From Paracoccaceae bacterium (lineage in GTDB: Bacteria; Pseudomonadota; Alphaproteobacteria; Rhodobacterales; Rhodobacteraceae), in contig JALXER010000207.1 in assembly GCA_027069385.1 (NCBI GenBank), positions 1 through 5,616 of the forward strand: a stretch of DNA of 5,616 nucleotides, in the 5' to 3' direction. Both the position numbers and the translations under genes were made by a program. The notes under the pieces are model-generated. The model did no database searches. It had not been told where the DNA came from and worked only from the letters and a program-made list of their open reading frames with translations. Positions 1 through 4,862 of this stretch are shown one piece after another (position 1 is the first letter of the stretch; every line of letters starts with the position of its first letter).

Positions 1-62
1 CCGATTGCAAGATGGGGCTGAACGGCAGCGAGGTGATGATGGCCGACGATTTTATCGTATAA
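1..62 (+). CDS. C-terminal end of an unidentified protein (5' truncated by window)
   Basis: An open frame whose codons start at position 3 runs to a TAA at 60-62 and gives the tail DCKMGLNGSEVMMADDFIV. The tail is too short to recognise a family. It is called as a gene end because the frame is open from the window edge and the stop lies right at the 3' end of the opposing HAD gene, giving an 11-bp convergent stop overlap typical of compact bacterial genomes. A chance open frame of 19 codons cannot be excluded from this window alone. Confidence 0.5.
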   Translation, partial: DCKMGLNGSEVMMADDFIV

Positions 63-738
63 GCGCCGGGATTTCGCCGATATGATTCAAAGCCTCGTCC
101 GCCAGCGGAGCCAGATCGGCGCGGCTGGCCGGGCCGGTTAGCACCGCGATGGTTTGCATTCCGGCGTCTTTCCCCGCTTTCAGGTCGTGGGGGCTGTCCC
201 CGACCATGTAAACCGACGCCGCGGGCAGCCCGTTTTGGGCGCAAAACGCATCGAGCATCCCGGTGCCCGGTTTGGCCCCGTAGCCGCTATCGTAACCGGC
301 AATATAATCGAACATGTCCGCCACACCGGCGCGCTGCAACTGCGCGGTTGCCGGCGCTATGTTGTCATTGGTCGCGATACCAAGGCGCAGCCCCTTTTGG
401 CGCAACGTGGTAAACAGTGGCCGCAGCGGGGCGGCCGGAACCTGCCGGACCTGCGCGGCGCGGGCCTTGCCAAACGCATAAAGCCGCGCAAAATCCCAGT
501 CAGGCAGGTGCTCCAGCAATTGCGTTACGATTTCGGTCAGGGTGTCGTGGATAAAAACGCTGCTCGGGTGAAACCGGCGGGTCTGCGGGTCGAACTGCAT
601 GGCATCCGCCAGTGCCGCGCGCAAACCGGCGTCGTTTTGGGCCAGCGTATCGATGAAATAGCTGTACCAGCCCCCCCAGGAGCGCTGAAAGTCGAACAAG
701 GTGCCGTCTTTGTCAAAAACGATGCCGCTTGGGGTCAT
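52..738 (-). CDS. HAD family hydrolase, phosphoglycolate phosphatase-like
   Basis: A cytosolic HAD-superfamily phosphatase of 228 residues, the usual size for the Gph/subfamily IA group. All four HAD motifs are visible. Motif I is DKDGTLFD (nucleophile D9, acid/base D11). Motif II is the T of IATND (T123) after a hydrophobic strand. Motif III is K156 in GAKPG. Motif IV is GDSPHD (D181 and D185, Mg2+ ligands). The 100-odd residues between motifs I and II form the helical cap of a type C1 HAD enzyme. Family members dephosphorylate small metabolites such as 2-phosphoglycolate, but the cap decides the substrate and cannot be read here, so the substrate is open. The start ATG overlaps the stop of the upstream DUF3572 gene by 4 bp (ATGA), which indicates one transcript and coupled translation. 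Confidence 0.93.
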   Translation of the reverse strand: MTPSGIVFDKDGTLFDFQRSWGGWYSYFIDTLAQNDAGLRAALADAMQFDPQTRRFHPSSVFIHDTLTEIVTQLLEHLPDWDFARLYAFGKARAAQVRQVPAAPLRPLFTTLRQKGLRLGIATNDNIAPATAQLQRAGVADMFDYIAGYDSGYGAKPGTGMLDAFCAQNGLPAASVYMVGDSPHDLKAGKDAGMQTIAVLTGPASRADLAPLADEALNHIGEIPALIR

Positions 739-1013
739 GTCCAGTCCTGAACCCCGCCACCCGACAGCACGAATTGCGCGCGGGTGACTTGTTCGGGTTC
801 AAGCTTTGCGGCCTCGGCAAAGCCCAGAATAGTGTCGTCGCTCAGCATTACATAATCGAGCACGGAAATCAGAAAACCGGGCTGATTCGCCTGTTGGCGC
901 AGGTCCTCTACCTGCGCACCGGTGATATTCAGGAACTTGCCCAGTTGCCCGGCATCGCTTGCCAGCCAGCCAAGCGCCTGAATTGCCACATTTTCTGCCT
1001 GTTTTCGGTTCAT
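735..1013 (-). CDS. DUF3572 family protein
   Basis: A 92-residue soluble, mostly helical protein beginning MNRKQAENVAIQALGWLA. This opening, the central LISVLDYVMLSDDTILGF segment and the overall length match the alphaproteobacterial DUF3572 family, which has no established function. No signal peptide, membrane segment or catalytic motif is seen. The gene is divergent from pleD with a 92-bp spacer. DUF3572 genes are commonly found beside divK/pleD in alphaproteobacteria, so the neighbourhood supports the call. It is the first gene of a two-gene minus-strand unit with the HAD phosphatase (ATGA overlap at 735-738). The Shine-Dalgarno sequence in front is weak (GAAAG-like). Confidence 0.88.
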   Translation of the reverse strand: MNRKQAENVAIQALGWLASDAGQLGKFLNITGAQVEDLRQQANQPGFLISVLDYVMLSDDTILGFAEAAKLEPEQVTRAQFVLSGGGVQDWT

Positions 1014-1105
1014 TTTGGACTTTCTATTGGAAAAACCGCGGAAATGAAGGTTTCGTTAATACTTCTTTGCCAGACTACCAAACGTAGTTTTGTTTTGGGG
1101 GATTT
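1014..1105. promoter_or_regulatory. Divergent promoter region between DUF3572 and pleD
   Basis: This 92-bp AT-richer spacer must hold the start signals for the minus-strand DUF3572-HAD pair and for pleD. A GGGGGA at 1097-1102 is the pleD ribosome binding site, just ahead of the ATG at 1106. No convincing -35/-10 pair was found on either strand. A single GTTAA at 1055-1059 resembles half of a CtrA box (TTAA-N7-TTAA), but the second half reads TTGC, so no CtrA site is claimed. Confidence 0.5.
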
Positions 1106-2491
1106 ATGTCGGGTCGAATTCTTGTTGTGGACGATATAGCAACAAACCGTCTTGTGCTCAAAGCAAAATTGGCGGCCTCTTATTTCGAGGTGATCGAGGC
1201 GGATTGTGGTCAGGCGGCGATCGATATTGCGCGCGCCGAACATCCCGACGTTATTCTGCTGGATGTGATGATGCCCGATATGGACGGGTTTACCGTGTGT
1301 GAAACGCTCAAATCCTGCCCCGAAACCTCGCATATCCCGATTGTTATGGTCACCGCGACCCTGTCCTCTGACGACCGGATGAGCGGGCTTGAAGTGGGCG
1401 CGGATGATTTTCTGATCAAGCCGATTGATGATCTGGCCCTGTTTGCGCGGGTTAAAAACCTGATGCGGGTCAAAATGATGTTTGACGAATTGCGCCTGCG
1501 CGATGCGACCTCTCGCGAGATGGGGATCACGGATTTTCTGGATTCGATGACCCGCGAGGATGATAATAAAAGCTCGGTCATTCTGGCGCCGCCCGACGCG
1601 AAAACCGGTCAGGAATGGTGTAAGGCGATTGACCCTAATCTGAACGTCGATATTCTGACCACCGATAGCGAGCACGAGGTGCTGAATCTGGCCGCGCTGG
1701 AACACCCAGACGCCTATATCGTGCATCAGAACCTGATTGGCGGCGGCGAAGGGTTGCGGCTGGTCTCTACCCTGCGCGCGCGCCTTGACACCCGCCAGTC
1801 GGCGATTGTGTTCGTGGTGGCCGACGGCACGATGGAAACCGCGGCGCGGGCGCTGGATCTGGGTGCCAGCGACTATATTGTAGAGCCGTTCGACCCGAAT
1901 GAACTGGTGGTGCGGCTGCGCTCTCAACTGCGGCGCAAGCTGTTCTCGGACCAGTTGCGTTCCAACATGCGCGACGGGCTGCGTATGGCGGTGATCGACC
2001 CGCTGACCGGGCTGTATAACCGGCGATATGCGGCGCAACATATGAACAAGATTGTGGACAGGGCCAAGGCCGAAAACGGCGAATTCTCGGTGCTAATGAT
2101 GGATCTGGATAAGTTCAAGACGATCAATGACAAGCACGGTCATGATGCCGGTGATTATGTGCTGAAAGAATTCGCGCGCCGTTTGCAGGAAAACATTCGC
2201 GGGGTTGATCTGGTGGCAAGGATCGGAGGCGAGGAATTCCTGATCGTCATGCCCGATGCGGGCCGAATGGTGGCCACACATGTATCCGAACGGCTGCGCC
2301 GCGCGGTCGAATCCAAACCGTTTGTGATTGATAACGGCGACAAGCTGGACATAACGGTCAGCATCGGCGTGGCGCTCGGCGCTGCGGATGATTGCGATAT
2401 TGACGATCTGATGAAACGCGCTGACGAGGCGCTCTATAAGGCGAAATCGAATGGCCGGAATCTGGTGTCATTCTATGCCTCGGCTGCCTGA
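1106..2491 (+). CDS. pleD: PleD-type response regulator diguanylate cyclase (REC-REC-GGDEF)
   Basis: A cytosolic two-component output protein of 461 residues, close to Caulobacter PleD in length and layout, that makes c-di-GMP from two GTP. REC1 (about 4-120) has the acidic pocket DD (9-10), phosphoacceptor D53 in LLDVMMPDMDG, T83 and K105 in LIKP. REC2 (about 155-275) is a degenerate adaptor: the aspartate position is H207 and the lysine position is E260. The GGDEF domain (about 290-458) begins with DPLTGLYNRR (298-307) and has the active-site loop GGEEF (374-378), the functional variant. The allosteric I-site RxxD (R365-G-V-D368) sits five residues ahead, so product inhibition is expected. 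By analogy, phosphorylation at D53 drives dimerisation and activity. The start MSGRILVVDD is typical of the family and has GGGGGA just upstream. The cognate kinase is not in the window. Confidence 0.96.
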   Translation: MSGRILVVDDIATNRLVLKAKLAASYFEVIEADCGQAAIDIARAEHPDVILLDVMMPDMDGFTVCETLKSCPETSHIPIVMVTATLSSDDRMSGLEVGADDFLIKPIDDLALFARVKNLMRVKMMFDELRLRDATSREMGITDFLDSMTREDDNKSSVILAPPDAKTGQEWCKAIDPNLNVDILTTDSEHEVLNLAALEHPDAYIVHQNLIGGGEGLRLVSTLRARLDTRQSAIVFVVADGTMETAARALDLGASDYIVEPFDPNELVVRLRSQLRRKLFSDQLRSNMRDGLRMAVIDPLTGLYNRRYAAQHMNKIVDRAKAENGEFSVLMMDLDKFKTINDKHGHDAGDYVLKEFARRLQENIRGVDLVARIGGEEFLIVMPDAGRMVATHVSERLRRAVESKPFVIDNGDKLDITVSIGVALGAADDCDIDDLMKRADEALYKAKSNGRNLVSFYASAA

Positions 2492-2644
2492 TCCCGTCGG
2501 GGGGATGCGTTGGGCGTGAAACCGTCCGTTCTGCTAACCTCGGGATTCTCTGCGCCATGACAACAGATCAAGCGCATCACCCCCAACCGTTACCCCTCGG
2601 TTAACCGTCCCCACATAATTGGAAAGTTTGCCCAGGATGGCGGT
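2492..2644. other. Gene-free stretch downstream of pleD
   Basis: No credible gene is seen between the pleD stop and the palindromic element. A weak 5-bp stem (ATCCC at 2491-2495 with GGGAT at 2502-2506) overlaps the stop, and a 10-bp palindrome CGGTTAACCG lies at 2598-2607. Neither is followed by a T run, so neither is a convincing intrinsic terminator. A 15-codon ATG frame starting at 2557 has no supporting evidence. Confidence 0.6.
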
Positions 2645-2670
2645 CGCCTTTGAAGCAAGCTTCAAAGGCG
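2645..2670. repeat. Left terminal perfect hairpin, 12-bp stem
   Basis: CGCCTTTGAAGC at 2645-2656 pairs perfectly with 2659-2670 across an AA loop. It directly abuts the left 30-bp arm. No T run follows on either strand, so if it ends pleD transcripts it does so by processing or Rho rather than as a classic intrinsic terminator. Confidence 0.9.
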
Positions 2671-2705
2671 GTTGCGACACCATGGCCTCACTTCGTTCGG
2701 CGAAA

Positions 2706-2725
2706 AGGGGGGCCACAGCCCCCCT
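2706..2725. repeat. Internal G/C-run hairpin, 8-bp stem
   Basis: AGGGGGGC at 2706-2713 pairs with GCCCCCCT at 2718-2725 over a CACA loop. It is a very strong short stem inside the palindromic element and is followed at once by the next hairpin. Confidence 0.85.
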
Positions 2726-2741
2726 CGCGCATGAATGCGCG
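2726..2741. repeat. Internal hairpin, 7-bp stem
   Basis: CGCGCAT at 2726-2732 pairs with ATGCGCG at 2735-2741 over a GA loop. It starts on the base after the previous hairpin, so the two form a tandem stem pair. Confidence 0.8.
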
Positions 2742-2770
2742 TACCCCCCGATGGTGCCAGGTGGTAACCC

Positions 2771-2789
2771 TTTTGCCAGAATGGCAAAA
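2771..2789. repeat. Internal hairpin, 8-bp stem with A/T ends
   Basis: TTTTGCCA at 2771-2778 pairs with TGGCAAAA at 2782-2789 over a GAA loop. The stem carries a T run on its outer side in both directions, a shape loosely like a weak bidirectional terminator. It lies near the centre of the palindromic element. Confidence 0.75.
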
Positions 2790-2877
2790 ACCCATATACG
2801 GCGCAACGCCCGCATTTCCTGGTGCTGCCCGTCGTGTGGCTCCAAAACCGAACGCAGTGAGGCCATGGTGTCGCAAC

Positions 2878-2903
2878 GCGTTTTGAAACTTGTTTCAAAA
2901 CGC
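2878..2903. repeat. Right terminal perfect hairpin, 12-bp stem
   Basis: GCGTTTTGAAAC at 2878-2889 pairs perfectly with 2892-2903 over a TT loop. It abuts the right 30-bp arm and mirrors the left terminal hairpin, keeping the TTTGAA core but differing at five stem positions, each matched by the partner change. It lies 38 nt past the stop of the minus-strand heavy metal sensor gene, where an operon end would be expected. Confidence 0.9.
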
Positions 2904-2941
2904 CCCTCCGGTTGCGACGTTGAATATTGATCAGGGCGGGA

Positions 2942-3397
2942 TTAGCGTTGTGCGGCTGCGGACAGGCGTTGGGCGAAGGCCTGGCGTTCTTCGGGGGTCA
3001 TGTTTTTGACAATGCCCAAAAGAGTTTCATAGGCCACATTCCCCAGCGAGATAAACTGGTCGCGTTCACGGGCCAGAATCCGGTCAAAGGCGGTGATGTC
3101 GAAAGGTTCGCTAGACAGGGCATCGACAAATTCACGCCGTACCGCAATCGGAGAACGGTGCTCCGCCTCGAATGACCGGCGGTGTGCGATCAGGGTCTGG
3201 CGCATCAGTTTGCGTTGTTCCTCGGGCAGGGCAAAGGTCAGCGCTGCGACGATATCCTGCGCCCGGATGTTGCGCGGCGGCCGGGCCGGTTTGCCGGCCA
3301 GCCCGACCAGCACTCCGATCACCGCCAGATTCAGCCCCAGCGAGGCCAGCAGCAATATCTTGATCCAGAGTCCGGTTTTGGGGGGCGGGTTGGTCAT
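2942..3397 (-). CDS. Membrane-anchored periplasmic heavy metal sensor, CpxP/Spy/ZraP-like
   Basis: A 151-residue protein with a short N-terminal tail, one hydrophobic segment (about 12-34, IKILLLASLGLNLAVIGVLVG) and a helical, charged domain that should lie in the periplasm. Two short motifs, LPEEQRKLMRQ (57-67) and MTPEERQAFAQRL (133-145), resemble the paired LTxxQ-type helices of the CpxP/Spy/ZraP superfamily, and the size fits the 'periplasmic heavy metal sensor' (Metal_resist) family. Members chaperone or sense misfolded envelope proteins or metals. No His- or Cys-rich metal site is visible, so metal binding is not shown. It is the last gene of the ECF sigma cluster and starts 3 nt after the stop of the TM gene, so translation is probably coupled. 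No cleavable signal peptide is evident; the segment looks like an anchor. Confidence 0.82.
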   Translation of the reverse strand: MTNPPPKTGLWIKILLLASLGLNLAVIGVLVGLAGKPARPPRNIRAQDIVAALTFALPEEQRKLMRQTLIAHRRSFEAEHRSPIAVRREFVDALSSEPFDITAFDRILARERDQFISLGNVAYETLLGIVKNMTPEERQAFAQRLSAAAQR

Positions 3398-3400
3398 GGC

Positions 3401-3775
3401 TCAGCTTTCGGTCATCAACAGTTCAAGGGTATAATACGGGTTGTTGGGAACCACGTTCCCGTCGATCAGCGCAATCACCTGCTCCATCCCCGGTATCTGC
3501 ACCAGCGTTTCGGCATTGCCCAGCCCGACTCCGAAGCCGAACAGGGCGCACATACCCAGCGCGATCAGCCCGGGCGCGCCAAAAACCGGCGCCAGAAATG
3601 CCCAGCGTTTCCTTGGCACTTGCGGGGCTTGTGGTGCAGGTGGGGTATAGCGCGCGCCAATGTCGGCTGCATCGGCCAGCACCCGCGCCATCAGGGCTTG
3701 CGAGGGTACTTCGGCCTTCTTTTCCCGCGCCAGCAGTGCATCCAGATCAAAATCGGGCATGGTGTCTTTGGTCAT
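3401..3775 (-). CDS. Single-TM membrane protein in anti-sigma position (putative anti-sigma factor)
   Basis: A 124-residue protein with a soluble N-terminus (1-57, with an AP/QAP-rich stretch at about 46-54), one membrane segment (about 60-86) and a short C-terminal periplasmic tail with NNPYYTLELL. I do not recognise a named family. Topology and its place directly after an ECF sigma gene suggest a membrane-bound anti-sigma factor that holds the sigma factor through its cytosolic part. No HxxxCxxC zinc motif of the ZAS class is present. The start at 3775 is chosen because AAGGAG (3787-3782) lies 6 nt in front of that ATG. An upstream in-frame ATG at 3793 overlaps the sigma stop (ATGA) and would add six residues, but the Shine-Dalgarno sequence would then fall inside the gene. 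The next gene follows after 3 nt. Confidence 0.78.
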   Translation of the reverse strand: MTKDTMPDFDLDALLAREKKAEVPSQALMARVLADAADIGARYTPPAPQAPQVPRKRWAFLAPVFGAPGLIALGMCALFGFGVGLGNAETLVQIPGMEQVIALIDGNVVPNNPYYTLELLMTES

Positions 3776-3781
3776 TTCCGG

Positions 3782-3787
3782 CTCCTT
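3782..3787 (-). promoter_or_regulatory. Shine-Dalgarno site deciding the start of the TM gene
   Basis: AAGGAG on the minus strand, 6 nt before the ATG at 3775, is a near-perfect ribosome binding site. It lies across the end of the sigma factor gene, so translation of the two genes may be linked. It argues against the in-frame ATG at 3793. Confidence 0.75.
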
Positions 3788-3789
3788 TT

Positions 3790-4371
3790 TCATCGGGACA
3801 ACCCCAGCGATCCGGCTTTGGGGGCCAGCGTCGCTGTAAGCGCGCGCCTGGCCCGTGATAGCAGGCTTTCGACCGCTTCGACACTGGTTTCCAGTACCGC
3901 CGCGATCTCGGGGTTGGGCATTTCGTCAAAATGGCGCATGATCAGCGCCAGCCGCTGCCGTTCGGGCAGGGTTTGAATGGCTTTGTGCAGGGCGCGGGCA
4001 CGGTCCTGTTTTTGCATGCCCAGTTCGGCGCTGTCGGACGGGTCGACCGGTTCGGGGGCTTTGTCCAGCCCGACCGACCGGCGTTTGCGCAAGCGGTCGA
4101 TGCACAGGTTCGAGGTGATCCGGTACAACCAGGTAGAGACCTTTGCCTCGCCACTGCGCCAGTCCGGCGCGATTTTCCACAGCTTTAACATGGCTTCCTG
4201 CGTTATATCTTCGGCCTCGGCGGTATCGCTTAGCATGCGTCGTGCCAGATTGAACACGCGCGACAGATGCCGCGCCGTCAGCGCCCGCGCTGCCGCCTGA
4301 TCACCGGTCGCAAACTGCGCCAGCAATGTTTCGTCGCTACATTCGGTCAACGTGTCGAGCACCGGATCCAT
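3790..4371 (-). CDS. ECF-type RNA polymerase sigma factor (sigma-70 family)
   Basis: A 193-residue sigma factor with only regions 2 and 4, as in group IV (ECF) sigmas. Region 2 spans about 33-97 and includes DITQEAMLKLWK (55-66, core binding and -10 recognition) and the basic stretch NLCIDRLRKRR (88-98). Region 4 spans about 127-180, with LPERQRLALIMRHFDEM (135-151) and the helix-turn-helix NPEIAAVLETSVEAVESLLSRARRAL (153-178), which reads the -35 element. It would direct RNA polymerase to a small envelope-stress regulon. Putative anti-sigma and periplasmic sensor genes follow. The ribosome binding site is weak (GGA just ahead of the ATG). The 77-bp gap to the EF-hand gene contains a strong hairpin. 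No clear GGAAC-type promoter lies in front of the gene itself. Confidence 0.95.
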   Translation of the reverse strand: MDPVLDTLTECSDETLLAQFATGDQAAARALTARHLSRVFNLARRMLSDTAEAEDITQEAMLKLWKIAPDWRSGEAKVSTWLYRITSNLCIDRLRKRRSVGLDKAPEPVDPSDSAELGMQKQDRARALHKAIQTLPERQRLALIMRHFDEMPNPEIAAVLETSVEAVESLLSRARRALTATLAPKAGSLGLSR

Positions 4372-4406
4372 TCCATCAGCCTAGCGCCTTTCCCCTGGTT
4401 TACCAA

Positions 4407-4438
4407 GCCTCCTCCGACCAGGCAGGGCCGGAGGAGGC
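4407..4438 (-). terminator. Hairpin between the EF-hand gene and the sigma gene, partial terminator candidate
   Basis: GCCTCCTCCG at 4407-4416 and CGGAGGAGGC at 4429-4438 form a perfect 10-bp GC-rich stem with a 12-nt loop, 10 bp past the EF-hand stop. On the minus-strand transcript it is followed by UUGG rather than a true U run, so it may only attenuate or protect the 3' end, giving more EF-hand message than sigma message. It starts about 36 nt in front of the sigma start codon. Confidence 0.65.
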
Positions 4439-4448
4439 GGGGGCCGGT

Positions 4449-4862
4449 TCAGCGCCCGGGCAAGGCGGCGTTATACTCGGCCTCGGTCAGCTTGCCGTCA
4501 CCGTCGGTATCGGCATGGGCGAACTGTTCGTCGGCGCGGGGCGGGCGCATTTCCTGTGCGCTCAGCATCCCGTCGCCATTGTCATCCAGACGTTCGATCT
4601 GCTGACGGATCAGGGCCGTAGCCTGCGCGACCATCTCGTCAAACGTGGCCAGCCCGTCGCCATTGGTATCGAACTTGGCAAACCGTTCCATACCCCTTGC
4701 GCTCATTTCATCGCCGGTGACAAACCCGTCATGATTGGTATCCATGCTTTCGAAGGTGGGGAAACCACCGCGAAAATGGCCATTGCGTCCACCTTGCGCC
4801 TGCACGGCCGAGGCCGTGGCAAGACCGGCAATCATCAATGCGGGTATCAAATACTTCTTCAT
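4449..4862 (-). CDS. Secreted EF-hand calcium-binding protein with four EF-hand loops
   Basis: A 137-residue exported protein. A classic signal peptide (MKKYLIPALMIAGLATASAVQA) ends in an AxA-type site near residue 22, so the mature protein is periplasmic or secreted. Four canonical 12-residue calcium loops are visible: DTNHDGFVTGDE (41-52), DTNGDGLATFDE (65-76), DDNGDGMLSAQE (93-104) and DTDGDGKLTEAE (118-129). All have acidic residues at positions 1 and 5, Gly at 6 and Glu at 12, so all four should bind Ca2+, giving two EF-hand pairs as in calmodulin-like proteins. The start at 4862 is chosen over an in-frame ATG at 4895 because it begins the signal peptide and has GGAG 7 nt ahead. It is the first gene of the ECF cluster and a likely target or input of the sigma factor. 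Confidence 0.93.
   Translation of the reverse strand: MKKYLIPALMIAGLATASAVQAQGGRNGHFRGGFPTFESMDTNHDGFVTGDEMSARGMERFAKFDTNGDGLATFDEMVAQATALIRQQIERLDDNGDGMLSAQEMRPPRADEQFAHADTDGDGKLTEAEYNAALPGR

Larger units (their letters stand above)
2645..2918. repeat. Nested palindromic repeat element, possible MITE-like or REP-like unit
   Basis: A 274-bp non-coding block built almost entirely of inverted repeats. Its core is a pair of 30-bp arms, 2671-2700 and 2848-2877, which are inverse complements with a single mismatch (T2692 against the position that would need G). Directly outside each arm, with no gap, sits a perfect 12-bp hairpin with a 2-nt loop (2645-2670 and 2878-2903). A further GTTGCGAC at 2911-2918 can pair with GTCGCAAC at 2870-2877 around the right hairpin. 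Three more short hairpins fill the 147-bp centre. There is no transposase, no obvious target-site duplication and no credible ORF. It may be a non-autonomous mobile repeat, a REP-like structural element or a structured transcript end between convergent operons. Copy number in the genome would separate these. Confidence 0.85.

Noticed and set aside
1055..1070. Possible CtrA box upstream of pleD
   Set aside because: Only the first TTAA is present; the second half-site reads TTGC, so the match is at chance level.
1010..2041. A 343-codon minus-strand frame opposite pleD
   Set aside because: It is antisense to the clearly coding REC-REC-GGDEF gene, is rich in H, Q and R as shadow frames in GC-rich DNA are, and shows no recognisable domain.
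2491..2506. Intrinsic terminator right after pleD
   Set aside because: The stem is only 5 bp, overlaps the stop codon and has no T run.
2557..2604. A 15-codon ATG frame after pleD
   Set aside because: It has no ribosome binding site or family resemblance, and its stop lies in the GTTAAC palindrome.
2645..2918. CRISPR array or IS element
   Set aside because: The repeats are inverted rather than direct and regularly spaced, and no transposase frame or long terminal repeat pair around a gene is present.
2619..2930. A 103-codon plus-strand frame and overlapping minus-strand frames of 60-110 codons in the pleD-sensor gap
   Set aside because: They run through the inverted repeats and hairpins, exist on both strands because of the palindrome, lack ribosome binding sites and show no domain.
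3182..3976. A 264-codon plus-strand frame opposite the ECF cluster
   Set aside because: It spans three well-supported minus-strand genes, has a low-complexity shadow composition and no domain.
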